From: Beijerinckia indica subsp. indica ATCC 9039
Lineage (GTDB): Bacteria > Pseudomonadota > Alphaproteobacteria > Rhizobiales > Beijerinckiaceae
DNA: 64,000 nt
Assembly: GCF_000019845.1 (NCBI RefSeq)
Contig: NC_010581.1
Location: 1,245,501-1,309,500 of the forward strand
Direction: 5' to 3'
Part shown: positions 1-7,990 of the stretch, piece after piece
How the letters are laid out: every line of letters starts with the position of its first letter
How positions within the stretch are numbered: the first letter of the stretch is position 1
The notes under the pieces: generated by a model
Database searches by the model: none
Seen by the model: the letters and a program-made list of their open reading frames with translations, nothing else
What the model was told of the DNA's origin: nothing
Position numbers and translations under genes: made by a program

Positions 1-102
1 CCCAAAGCCCATCAAGGCGCCATCTATGGCAGCATTATAATTTGGGAAGACAACTGGGATAAACGTTGCATTTCCCATGAAATCAGTTCCTGTAGTGATT
101 GA
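1..102 (+). CDS. C-terminal end of an unidentified protein (partial)
   Basis: Frame 1 is open from the first base of the window to a TGA at 100-102. It gives 33 residues ending in CISHEISSCSD. The stop lies 12 bases from the stop of the convergent gene at 115, a plausible gene-end spacing. The piece is too short to assign a family, and it could also be a chance open frame. Confidence 0.35.
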   Translation, partial: PKAHQGAIYGSIIIWEDNWDKRCISHEISSCSD

Positions 103-114
103 TTATAGGCGCGA

Positions 115-933
115 TCAATTTATTTTCGAGATCGAGCACATCTCATAAATTATATTATAAGACATTGCTGCGTTGCCTTTCCAGCCAGCGCATACCTTTT
201 TATAATGTGAGGCATCAATCAAGATAGACCCATTACCATCTATCATAAATAAATGATGTTCGCCGTAAATTATCGGCGCCGTGTGTTTTGATATAAAAGC
301 GTTGTATGTATTCGTGACACAATAATCGACCATGCAATATTCTTCATTATTATCATCTACTTTTCGAAAGCGCTCACTCTGCCTTGTTGTCGCGACTGCA
401 TCCCCGATGGCTTCCAATCCTGCGTCATCGCAATTCTGTGGCCGCCCCTCGAGGCGGGCCGGAATAATATTGGTCACGAATTGCCTGACCGCGATGAAAG
501 TGTTTTGTATGCCATCGATAATCAAGCCACCATTGTCGTCCGGATCGACGAAGACGATTCCGTAACTGTTAAATTGGCTCATATCCAGTGGCCTGGCCGT
601 ATAATAAAGCCCTACGAAATCTAGCTTGTGCTTAAAATTGAGAACGCAGCCTAGAACAAAATGTGATGGCGTATTCAAAGGCTTAAAATGAATGCTGTAG
701 GATTCAACTTCGCCTCGGGGGCCGCCGCTCGGGTGAAATGTTCGCGAGAAAGGCCTTGCCTGTTCTTGGCATTCACGTGCGAACTCGTCTGCAATGGGGA
801 GGAGCTTATGGCACTGTGAATAAAATTCTGTCTCGGCAGCTATTGCAATTTCGGAGGGAAGAAATGCTATGAGAGTATAGATCAGAAGCTTAGCGAGAAA
901 TGCATGTTCTACACTCTTGAGCATCTGCACCAT
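115..933 (-). CDS. Secreted protein of unknown function
   Basis: This encodes 272 residues. The N-terminus looks like a signal peptide: a basic start, a hydrophobic stretch LLIYTLIAFLPSEIAIAA near residues 15-33, then a polar mature part. The mature protein contains several cysteines (for example EYCMVDYC near residue 200 and the pair VCAGW/EMCS at the end), suggesting an exported disulfide-bonded protein. No family was recognised. The gene is clearly more AT-rich than its neighbours and uses many AT-ending codons, which suggests acquisition by transfer. It is convergent with the partial reading frame at the window start. Export is inferred from the leader only. Confidence 0.7.
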   Translation of the reverse strand: MVQMLKSVEHAFLAKLLIYTLIAFLPSEIAIAAETEFYSQCHKLLPIADEFARECQEQARPFSRTFHPSGGPRGEVESYSIHFKPLNTPSHFVLGCVLNFKHKLDFVGLYYTARPLDMSQFNSYGIVFVDPDDNGGLIIDGIQNTFIAVRQFVTNIIPARLEGRPQNCDDAGLEAIGDAVATTRQSERFRKVDDNNEEYCMVDYCVTNTYNAFISKHTAPIIYGEHHLFMIDGNGSILIDASHYKKVCAGWKGNAAMSYNIIYEMCSISKIN

Positions 934-1044
934 GGGAATTTTCCAACCTCTAATCAGCTATTTCAGTCTTCGATGCCTGCTTAAGAAATCAACTACCAGT
1001 TGAATATTCTGTATATCACAATCTATAGCTTGGCCTGCAAGCGA

Positions 1045-1251
1045 TTATTTGGACCTGCTTGCAATAATTTTAGACGGGCTGGGCCGTCCCGTCGTGGCAT
1101 CGATGAGTTGGCCGTTTGAGAGCGTATAGGCATGGGCGGAGGCGTTCTTGATGACGAAACTGTTCGCCGTCGCGCCGCCTTCCGGCTTCGACTGGATGAT
1201 GATGCCACCATTGGCCGCAATGGTGATGTCACCGACCGGGCCGCTCCTCAA
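1045..1251 (-). pseudogene. Small reading frame, probable gene remnant downstream of ltrA
   Basis: This is a 68-codon frame whose only start is TTG at 1251. It begins 18 bases after the LtrA stop. The peptide (GDITIAANGGIIIQSKPEGG and onward) looks like beta-strand-rich sequence from the end of a larger protein rather than a complete small one. The adjacent frame opens with ATG at 1261 but stops after ten codons (MVKLEERPGR), as would be left by a frameshift. It could equally be a real small gene. No family was recognised. Confidence 0.35.
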
Positions 1252-1269
1252 GCTTCACCATGATGCACC

Positions 1270-2472
1270 TCAATGTGCGGCGGGCCGAGTCTGCATCTGG
1301 GCGCGGCTTATGCTCGCTTCCCAGAAACCGATGGCCAGCATAAATGCGCTGGTCAGCCATCCAGCGGCGAGGAGGTCGGTTTGAAGGGCGATGGGAATAA
1401 GTGCTGCAAGCGCGACGACGCCGACGATGTGCGAGGCCGGGACACAGCCGTAAACCACCTGTTTGTAGATGGCGCTGCCGACGAGGTAGATCATCGGGCC
1501 GGCTGAAAGGATGAGCGCATACGCCAATTTTCCGTGCTCGTGCGGATGGGCCATGACCAGATCGTTGCCGACTGCCGTCACGATGACGCCGGCGATCAGC
1601 ACGGCGTGGATGTAATGGAAATAGGCGCCGATGCGGCCCGGATCGCTGGAATGCGTGATGGTCGCGGTGGCGTCCTTGCTCGATGTTCCGAAATAGAGCC
1701 ACCACATGGCAAGTGTGCCGGCGAAGGTCGCGAGCATCGCCGACAGGATCGGGACGCTCCAGACTTCTGCCTCGGCGAGCATGGCGCCAGTCGCCAGCAG
1801 CGTTTCGCCAAGCGCGACGATGACGAAAAGCTGGCAGCGTTCGGAAAGATGTCCGCCTTCGATGGTCCAGTCGCTCGTGCGGGACCGTCCCAGGCCCGGC
1901 AGCGCGAAGCCGAACATCGGTGACACATATTCGCAAAGAACAGCGATGGCCCATAGCGTCGCACGCGCCCAGTGTTCGGTGAAGGCGCCACTGATCCAGA
2001 AGCAGGAGGCGATGAGAAGCCAGCCGAGCATGCGCCTGTAATTGGCGGAAAGAGGGTGATCGCGGCCCAACTCGAAGACGATATAGGCGGTCCGCCCCAC
2101 CTGGATCGCGACATAAGCGAGCGCGAAGACGAGGCCGCGCTTGTCGAATGCGCCGCCAATCGCCGATGCCATGACGAGCGCGAGAAGCATCGTGACGAAC
2201 AACACACCACGGATGCGTGGTGTTTCCGGATCGAACCAGTTCGTGACCCAGCAGGTATATTGCCAGCCGAGCCAGACGGCGAACCAGAGGATCAGCGTAT
2301 GGATGACGCCTGTCAGACTGAGGTTGTGCAGCAGTTCATGGCTGAGCTGGGTGACGGCGAAGACATAGACGAGATCGAAGAACAATTCCTCGAAGGTGAC
2401 GCGGGCATGATGGCCGTCGCGATGGCGCAAAAGCGGATGGTGGTGATTCTCCGACGTGTCTTTTTGCAGCAC
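1270..2472 (-). CDS. ltrA: Low temperature requirement protein A (LtrA) family membrane protein
   Basis: This 400-residue protein carries the LtrA hallmark near its N-terminus: HARVTFEELFFDLVYVFAV at about residues 22-40. About ten hydrophobic segments follow, including IHTLILWFAVWLGWQYTCW and the LFVIVALGETLLATGAML block typical of the family. LtrA was named from Listeria, where it is needed for growth in the cold; its biochemical role remains unknown. The start is GTG at 2472, preceded by a purine-rich GAGGGGG box five bases upstream; an ATG at 2476 is out of frame. It is 14 bases downstream of a small membrane-protein gene on the same strand, so the two are probably co-transcribed. Confidence 0.9.
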   Translation of the reverse strand: MLQKDTSENHHHPLLRHRDGHHARVTFEELFFDLVYVFAVTQLSHELLHNLSLTGVIHTLILWFAVWLGWQYTCWVTNWFDPETPRIRGVLFVTMLLALVMASAIGGAFDKRGLVFALAYVAIQVGRTAYIVFELGRDHPLSANYRRMLGWLLIASCFWISGAFTEHWARATLWAIAVLCEYVSPMFGFALPGLGRSRTSDWTIEGGHLSERCQLFVIVALGETLLATGAMLAEAEVWSVPILSAMLATFAGTLAMWWLYFGTSSKDATATITHSSDPGRIGAYFHYIHAVLIAGVIVTAVGNDLVMAHPHEHGKLAYALILSAGPMIYLVGSAIYKQVVYGCVPASHIVGVVALAALIPIALQTDLLAAGWLTSAFMLAIGFWEASISRAQMQTRPAAH

Positions 2473-2486
2473 TCATACCCCCTCTG

Positions 2487-2753
2487 TCAGCGCGCCAGGC
2501 GCCAGATCACGCCGATCGCGAGCGCGGCTGGAACGACGAACACGATCGCCAGGATCGGCAGTTCATCGCCCAACGGATAGCCGGCCTTCGTCACGCCAAC
2601 CCATAGGTTCAAGAGCGAAACGGCAAACCAGACCGGCACAAACGCCTTGGCGGCAAGCGAATAGTTGGGGTCTGTCCCGCCCCACAGCTTGCCGAACAGA
2701 AGAAACAGGCCGAGCAGGACGATGCCGCCGCCAATGATGATCGCCGTGTGCAT
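2487..2753 (-). CDS. Small three-helix membrane protein, hypothetical
   Basis: This encodes 88 residues from ATG 2753. Earlier in-frame starts at 2771 and 2759 exist, but the GGGGG box at 2760-2764 is correctly spaced only for 2753. Three hydrophobic stretches are visible: IIIGGGIVLLGLFLLFG, AFVPVWFAVSLLNLWVG, and LAIVFVVPAALAIGVIW. The two polar loops contain KLWGGTDPNYSL and KAGYPLGDELP. No enzymatic motif was recognised. It lies immediately upstream of ltrA, suggesting an operon and perhaps an accessory membrane partner, which is inference only. Confidence 0.75.
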   Translation of the reverse strand: MHTAIIIGGGIVLLGLFLLFGKLWGGTDPNYSLAAKAFVPVWFAVSLLNLWVGVTKAGYPLGDELPILAIVFVVPAALAIGVIWRLAR

Positions 2754-2767
2754 GACCATCCCCCTTT

Positions 2768-2923
2768 TCACGAAAATACGCTGAGGTTCCTTGCGATATC
2801 CTTGCCGGTATAGGGCAGGACAACGTCGAGGGCGAGATCGGGATGGTCGATCAGCATGGCCTTGGAGTTCTGAGCGTGTCGAAGCCGAGCGTCATCATAC
2901 GCTGCGATACTTCTGTAGATGCA
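2768..2923 (-). pseudogene. C-terminal gene remnant (51 codons, no start)
   Basis: A protein-like frame runs from just after an upstream in-frame stop (2924-2926) to TGA at 2768-2770 without a good start at its beginning. It reads IYRSIAAYDDARLRH and later LDVVLPYTGKDIARNLS, with natural codon use and composition. The peptide looks like the tail of a larger protein whose 5' part has been lost. Its stop lies directly beside the ribosome-binding site of the next gene. The parent family was not recognised. Confidence 0.45.
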
Positions 2924-2958
2924 TCAGGCTGGACGCGGACAGGAGCATGGTGTGATGA

Positions 2959-3510
2959 TTACAGAGCCCTCGTCATCGCTTTGCGCAGGCTCGATCGCAC
3001 AACAAGACGATGGATCGGCGAAATCGCTGAAAGATAGAGGCGTCCTAACCCGTTGTGGCAATGGACGATGGTGGTGACGACAAGTTCCCGATCTGGCGCG
3101 CGGAGTCCGCCGCGCAGCATCAGGGAGGTCCGGAAATTGAGGTGTTGGTCGTCCTCTCCGACCACGATTTCATGATCCGACGCTGAAAGGATGGGGAAGA
3201 AGTCGATGTGCCCGCCGCCTTCGCGTTCTTGTCGGTCGCGGATCTGCCGGGACGTCTTCACCCCGAAGCATGTCATGATTGCGTCCCGTAAGCTCAGTAA
3301 CGCCCGGAACCAGCGCTCCGGCTGGCCTAGAACGCTCTGAGCAAGGGCATTAATATCGCGTATGTCATCATTCGGGATCGAGACGGCATAGGCATCGGCT
3401 AGGTCGGCACCCCGGAAAAGCGATGCGATACGACTCTCCATCGGCGGCGCTACAATCCGCACGCGCGGGGCGTTTCGTAATGCTTCCAACGCTGTCCGAA
3501 GCGAACTCAT
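2959..3510 (-). CDS. DUF2867-like protein
   Basis: This encodes 183 residues. The layout matches the DUF2867 family: an N-terminal [12 protein letters not shown] segment (residues 36-49), an [16 protein letters not shown] helix in the middle, then a beta-rich half with [16 protein letters not shown] and [19 protein letters not shown], ending in a helix with the conserved HRLVVRSSL pattern. The family is often found as an appendage of NAD-binding epimerase-like proteins or beside stress genes; its activity is unknown. ATG 3510 lacks a clear ribosome-binding site, and ATG at 3441 (MESRIAS) is an alternative. The DUF assignment is by pattern memory. Confidence 0.7.
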   Translation of the reverse strand: MSSLRTALEALRNAPRVRIVAPPMESRIASLFRGADLADAYAVSIPNDDIRDINALAQSVLGQPERWFRALLSLRDAIMTCFGVKTSRQIRDRQEREGGGHIDFFPILSASDHEIVVGEDDQHLNFRTSLMLRGGLRAPDRELVVTTIVHCHNGLGRLYLSAISPIHRLVVRSSLRKAMTRAL

Positions 3511-3875
3511 GGGGAATGCTGCATGGCGTTGTTCACGAGAGCTTTTCGGTTTCGATCAAGGTGGGGCCTTTATCCCAAGCAAAAGCGCCAGTCGGCTTTG
3601 CATGGAAACGATTGCGGCAGTGGACGCCATGTAACGACATTTCATTCCGCACAGCAACCAGCATGCTCCTCTTGGGACAGCAAAGGTTAAGGCCGGACAG
3701 AGAGTAAAATGCGCCATTACCTGTTGAATTTGCATGATACTTGCTAGCTTGATCGCTGGCGGAGGTTTATGGATTTCATCAAAAGAGGTTTTGGGATAAA
3801 GCCAGCGGGTTTCTCTCGCGCAGCAGAGGCTGCGTCCGCTATCGGGTCTGGTGCCATGATGAAGACGAAAGGACC
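3511..3875. other. Intergenic region between divergent genes
   Basis: These 365 bases separate the DUF2867-like gene (minus) from the ABC transporter operon (plus), and must hold both promoters. No riboswitch was found. In particular the conserved CUGAGA and ACCUGA blocks of a thiamine-pyrophosphate riboswitch are absent. Frames that cross it lack ribosome-binding sites and protein-like composition. Confidence 0.6.
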
Positions 3876-4940
3876 GTGTTCGTGAAAGGTTTGATTGTCT
3901 TCGCGGCGACGATGATCCTGGCGCTTGGTGGAATATCCCGGGCGGAGGATAAGACACCCTCGCCAGCGCCCGCTGCTTCCGTGCCTTGGACAGGGGATCA
4001 TCGTGACAAGGTGACTTTCGCCACGAATTGGCTGGCGGAAGCCGAGCATGGCGGCTTTTATGAGGCGCTCGCCGATGGCACCTATGCGCTCTATGGGCTT
4101 GATGTCACAATTCTTCAAGGCGGGCCGCAGGCCAATAATCGATTGCTGCTCGCCGCCGGCAAGGCCGAGTTCAATCTTGGCGCCAATCTGATCGAAGCCT
4201 TCGATGCGGTGGAAGGACAGGTACCGATCGTCGCCGTCGCCGCTTTGTTTCAGAAAGATCCCGTCATCTTGATGTCGCATCCCGGGCAGGGGCGAGATCG
4301 CTTCGAGGATCTGCCGCAAGCCAAAGCCTTCATCGGTCGTGAGGCTCTCGCCTCACTCTATCAATGGTTGCGGACGGCCCATGGTTTCCGTGAGGAAAAT
4401 GTCCGGCCTTATCTGTTCAATTCCGGTCCCTTCCTGGCCGACAAAAGCTCGATCCAGCAAGGCTATGTCACCTCCGAGCCTTTCGAAATCGAACGGCAAG
4501 GCCATTTCAAGCCGAATGTCTTTCTGCTTGCCGATTATGGCTATGATTCCTATTCGACGACGATTGAAGTCCGGCGGGATCTGATCGACAAGAAACCGGA
4601 TCTCGTCAGGCGTTTCGTCGAGGCCTCGATCATCGGTTGGTATCATTACATCTACGGTGACAATAAAGCAGCCAATGCACTGATCAAACAGGACAATCCG
4701 GAAATCAGCGACGAACAATTAGCCTATTCTCTCGCGCAGTTGAAAGAGCGGGGCATTGTTGATTCCGGTGATGCCTTGCATCTTGGTATTGGCACGATGA
4801 GTGATGCCCGCGTCAAAAGCTTTTTCGACAAAATGGTGCAAGCCGGTCTGTACAAACCGACGCTCGACTACAAACAGGCCTATACGCTGCAATTCGTGAA
4901 TCATGGCGTGGGTCTTGGCTTGCGACCGAAATCGCCATGA
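3876..4940 (+). CDS. ABC transporter substrate-binding protein, NMT1/THI5-like
   Basis: This is a periplasmic binding protein of 354 residues. A signal peptide (GLIVFAATMILALGGISRA) is followed by a proline/alanine linker and the NMT1-type fold. Visible blocks are KVTFATNWLAEAEHGGFYEA, GLDVTILQGGPQANNRLLLA and the AGKAEFNLG segment, then YVTSEPFEIERQG and the C-terminal FVEASIIGWYHYI. The family binds thiamine-pyrimidine precursors and other small aromatic or organic ligands; the ligand here is unknown. A GAAAGGA box fits GTG 3882 (eight-base spacer) better than GTG 3876, so the true start is probably 3882. The stop overlaps the ATPase start as ATGA. Confidence 0.88.
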   Translation: MFVKGLIVFAATMILALGGISRAEDKTPSPAPAASVPWTGDHRDKVTFATNWLAEAEHGGFYEALADGTYALYGLDVTILQGGPQANNRLLLAAGKAEFNLGANLIEAFDAVEGQVPIVAVAALFQKDPVILMSHPGQGRDRFEDLPQAKAFIGREALASLYQWLRTAHGFREENVRPYLFNSGPFLADKSSIQQGYVTSEPFEIERQGHFKPNVFLLADYGYDSYSTTIEVRRDLIDKKPDLVRRFVEASIIGWYHYIYGDNKAANALIKQDNPEISDEQLAYSLAQLKERGIVDSGDALHLGIGTMSDARVKSFFDKMVQAGLYKPTLDYKQAYTLQFVNHGVGLGLRPKSP

Positions 4941-5722
4941 ATCCGTCGGTCCTTGTCTCGCTGCGTGGGGTCTCGAAAACCTATCGTAATGGCACGCAAG
5001 CCTTGAATGATATTTCCTTTGATGTCCGCCAAGGGGAATGTCTGACCCTGCTGGGACCTTCGGGCTGTGGCAAGTCGACGATCTTGCGCCTGATTGCCGG
5101 TCTCGACACGCTGTCCTCCGGCTCTTTGACTCATCATCGGGCGGATAGAGGCAAGGGCGCGAAAAATCAGAATTTTTCCATGGGTTTCGTCTTCCAGGAA
5201 CCCGCGCTGATGCCTTGGGCCAATGTCTTTGACAATGTTTTTCTCCCTTTACGCTTGGCGGGGCGGAGCCGACGCGAAGCCCGCGCGAAGGTTGACCAGG
5301 TGATCGGGCAGGTGGGGCTTGCCGCCCATGCGAATGCTTATCCACGGCAATTGTCAGGCGGTCAGCGTATGCGTGTCTCGATCGCTCGGGCTCTTGTTCG
5401 CGATCCTGTTCTCTTGCTGCTCGACGAGCCTTTTGCAGCTCTCGACGAGATCACGCGTTTTCGCCTGAATGATGATCTTCTGCATTTGCGTGAGACTTTG
5501 GGCACGACGCTCGTCTTCATCACGCATTCAATTTATGAAAGCGTGTTTTTATCCTCCCGCGTTCTCGTCATGGCGGCGGCTCCTGGCCGTATCACGGAGG
5601 AAATCACGATCGACAGCCCGCTCGAACGCGACGAGCGCTTTCGTCTCAGCGAGGATTACCTGACGTTCTGCCGGACAGTCTCGCAGGCCCTGCATGAGGC
5701 GAGCTTAGGGGCGAACCCATGA
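4937..5722 (+). CDS. ABC transporter ATP-binding protein (nitrate/taurine/pyrimidine-precursor class)
   Basis: This cytoplasmic ATPase has 261 residues. Walker A is GPSGCGKST (residues 38-46), the Q-loop is GFVFQEPALMPWANV, the signature is LSGGQRMRVSIARAL and Walker B is LLLLDEPFAALDE, with the switch histidine in FITHSIYE. The class is the SsuB/TauB/ThiZ type. It is joined by ATGA overlaps to the binding protein before it and the permease after it, so the three subunits are translationally coupled and form one importer. Confidence 0.93.
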   Translation: MNPSVLVSLRGVSKTYRNGTQALNDISFDVRQGECLTLLGPSGCGKSTILRLIAGLDTLSSGSLTHHRADRGKGAKNQNFSMGFVFQEPALMPWANVFDNVFLPLRLAGRSRREARAKVDQVIGQVGLAAHANAYPRQLSGGQRMRVSIARALVRDPVLLLLDEPFAALDEITRFRLNDDLLHLRETLGTTLVFITHSIYESVFLSSRVLVMAAAPGRITEEITIDSPLERDERFRLSEDYLTFCRTVSQALHEASLGANP

Positions 5723-6507
5723 GAAAATCCGCCCGCTTCTTGCTGTTGCTGCCTCCCTTTCTGGTTTTTGTCCTGTCGCTTGGCCTGTGGGAGGCGATCG
5801 TCCGCTTTCGTTCGATCCCTTCTTATATTCTACCGGCACCTTCGTTGGTCATCGAGACACTGTATAGAGATCGCGCCATTTTGTTTCCGGCTCTGTGGGT
5901 CACCGTACAAATTACCTTCGGCGCTTTTCTGGCCGCGGTCGTGGGCGGTGTTTCCGTCGCTCTTTTGTTTGCGCGCTGGCCTTGGGCCGAACGCAGTTTC
6001 CTGCCTTTCGCCATTATCCTGCAGGTCACGCCGATCGTCGCCGTGGCGCCTCTGCTCGTCATCTATCTGGATGCGGGAACGGCCGTGCTCGTCTGCGCCT
6101 TTCTCGTCGCTTTTTTTCCGATCCTCGCCAATACGGCACTGGGCCTCGCCGCAACCGACCGGATGCTCGTCGATCTCTTTGCCTTTTACGGGGCATCCCG
6201 AGCCCAGACGCTCTGGTGGCTGCGCTGGCCGGCAGGATTACCCTATTTCCTCGGTGGCTTGAAAATCGGTGGCGGTCTCGCGTTGATCGGCGCGATCGTG
6301 GCGGAATTGGCCGCGGGCGCGGCCGGGAAGGGGGCAGGCCTTGCCTTCCGCATCACCGAGGCCGGTTATCGTCTGAATATTCCCCGGATGTTTGCGGGTC
6401 TCGCCTTGATCTCGCTGACGGGCATTGTGATTTTCGGCTGCCTTGCTTTTCTCTCCCGTTTTCTGCTCCGGCATTGGCATGAAAGCGCGCAAGCCTCCGA
6501 ACGCTGA
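5719..6507 (+). CDS. ABC transporter permease (BPD_transp_1 family)
   Basis: This is an inner-membrane permease of 262 residues with six predicted helices. It begins FLLLLPPFLVFVLSLGLWEA and ends with GIVIFGCLAFLSRFLL. The EAA-type coupling loop is visible as YGASRAQTLWWLRWPAGLPY (about residues 156-175), which contacts the ATPase. Length and layout match the SsuC/ThiX group. The start overlaps the ATPase stop (ATGA). Substrate specificity is set by the binding protein and remains unknown. Confidence 0.9.
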   Translation: MRKSARFLLLLPPFLVFVLSLGLWEAIVRFRSIPSYILPAPSLVIETLYRDRAILFPALWVTVQITFGAFLAAVVGGVSVALLFARWPWAERSFLPFAIILQVTPIVAVAPLLVIYLDAGTAVLVCAFLVAFFPILANTALGLAATDRMLVDLFAFYGASRAQTLWWLRWPAGLPYFLGGLKIGGGLALIGAIVAELAAGAAGKGAGLAFRITEAGYRLNIPRMFAGLALISLTGIVIFGCLAFLSRFLLRHWHESAQASER

Positions 6508-6667
6508 ACGTTCACGTGGCTGATCACGAAATTGTTTAATCCTCGTTGATTTTGTTTCCTTCCCGGGCGGCCTCTTTTCGCGCATGGCGTGACAAGCTAT
6601 GGAAGCGCTGCCAAAATTCGCGAACCCCTTTCACCCTTGCCATGTTTTCCGCTGACAGGAGCCGACC

Positions 6668-7636
6668 TTGCCCGATTTCGACATCCTTCTGCCCTCTCCC
6701 TTGCCGGCCAAAGTCGTGCAGGGGCTTGCCCATGTCTGCAAGGTCCATCCGCTTTGGGAAGCGGCTGATCCGCAGGCCTTGATCGGGCAAATCAAGGATA
6801 AGGTACAGGGATTGGCGACGTGCTACGGCAAAGGGAAGATTGATGGCGACTTCATGAGCCAATTTCCCAATCTCAAGATCGTGTCCCATTATGGCGTCGG
6901 CTATGACATCATTGATGCCGCTTGGGCCGGGGCGCATCATATCGTTGTGACAAATACGCCGGACGTTCTGAACGATGAAGTCGCCGATCTCGCCATCGGC
7001 CTGATGCTGGCGACGATCCGGCAGATTCCGCAAGCTGATACGTTTTTGCGCGCGGGGCACTGGCTCAAGGGATCTTTTCCCCTGACGGCGACCTTACGGG
7101 AACGCCGTCTTGGCATTTTCGGTCTTGGCCGGATCGGCAAGGCGATTGCGAAACGCGCGGCTGCTTTCGATATCGAGATCGCCTATTGCGGCCGAAAAAA
7201 ACAGGACGACGTACCCTATCGCTTTTATCCGAGCCTGCTCGAACTGGCACGGGAAAGCGATATTTTGATGGTTATCGCCCCGGCGACACACGAGACGACA
7301 AACGCCGTCAATGCGGAAGTATTGAGCGCGCTGGGGGCCAATGGCGTTCTCATCAATGTCGCGCGCGGGTCTCTCGTCGATGAAAACGCTTTGATCGAAG
7401 CCTTGAAGAACAAGACCATTCTTTCGGCTGGCCTCGATGTCTTTGCCGCTGAGCCGCAAGTGCCGCAGGCGCTCATCGATATGGAGCAAGTCGTTCTGCT
7501 GCCACATGTCGGCTCGGCATCGCATTATACACGCGATGCCATGGGACAATTGGTGGTTGATAATCTGATCTCATTCGCGGAAGGGCGGGGACCCTTGACG
7601 CCCGTGGCGGAAACGCCCTGGCCGTTTTCCGCTTGA
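6668..7636 (+). CDS. D-isomer-specific 2-hydroxyacid dehydrogenase
   Basis: This encodes 322 residues and an NAD(P)-dependent oxidoreductase of 2-oxoacids (glyoxylate, hydroxypyruvate or related). The Rossmann motif is GIFGLGRIGKAIAKR (about residue 150). The catalytic triad is the Arg in LINVARGSLVDE, the Glu in LDVFAAEPQVP and the His in LLPHVGSASHY. The substrate-side motif SHYGVGYDIID is also present. The start is TTG 6668, supported by AGGAG at 6657-6661 with a six-base spacer. It follows the ABC operon by 160 bases on the same strand and may share its regulation. The exact substrate cannot be read from sequence. Confidence 0.9.
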   Translation: MPDFDILLPSPLPAKVVQGLAHVCKVHPLWEAADPQALIGQIKDKVQGLATCYGKGKIDGDFMSQFPNLKIVSHYGVGYDIIDAAWAGAHHIVVTNTPDVLNDEVADLAIGLMLATIRQIPQADTFLRAGHWLKGSFPLTATLRERRLGIFGLGRIGKAIAKRAAAFDIEIAYCGRKKQDDVPYRFYPSLLELARESDILMVIAPATHETTNAVNAEVLSALGANGVLINVARGSLVDENALIEALKNKTILSAGLDVFAAEPQVPQALIDMEQVVLLPHVGSASHYTRDAMGQLVVDNLISFAEGRGPLTPVAETPWPFSA

Positions 7637-7990
7637 TCGGCGCGGACAGCTTATACCCTGCGCTCGAGCAGACCTCTGAAGTGAAACACTTTTTGGGGAT
7701 TATGCGCTGAAACGAACAGAGTGAGCATTGGAGACGATCAGCTTTGAATGTCTCAAGCTCTCTCCGCTTTAATGCCTTTGTCCGGCAGGTTAGGCCTGTG
7801 TGATGGAGCGGATGGGAATGTGTTCGATGACCCGCTTATCGTCGAAGGCAGCGTCCTTGATTTTTCACCAATAAGTAAAAAACCACCGGATTTGCTCGCT
7901 GCCGAAGCCTGCATGCGGCATTTCTGTAGCTCTTGGCGCCAATAGATATATAAGAGGATATTCCCGCCCTGCCTTGGAGATGGTCCTCGC
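7637..7990. other. Intergenic region, nothing recognised
   Basis: These 354 bases lie between the dehydrogenase and the Inh-type protein. Short frames on both strands have atypical composition and no ribosome-binding site. No convincing hairpin or RNA element was seen. Confidence 0.5.

Noticed and set aside
3700..3875. TPP riboswitch in front of the NMT1-type transporter
   Set aside because: The conserved sequence blocks of the TPP aptamer are not present on the plus strand.
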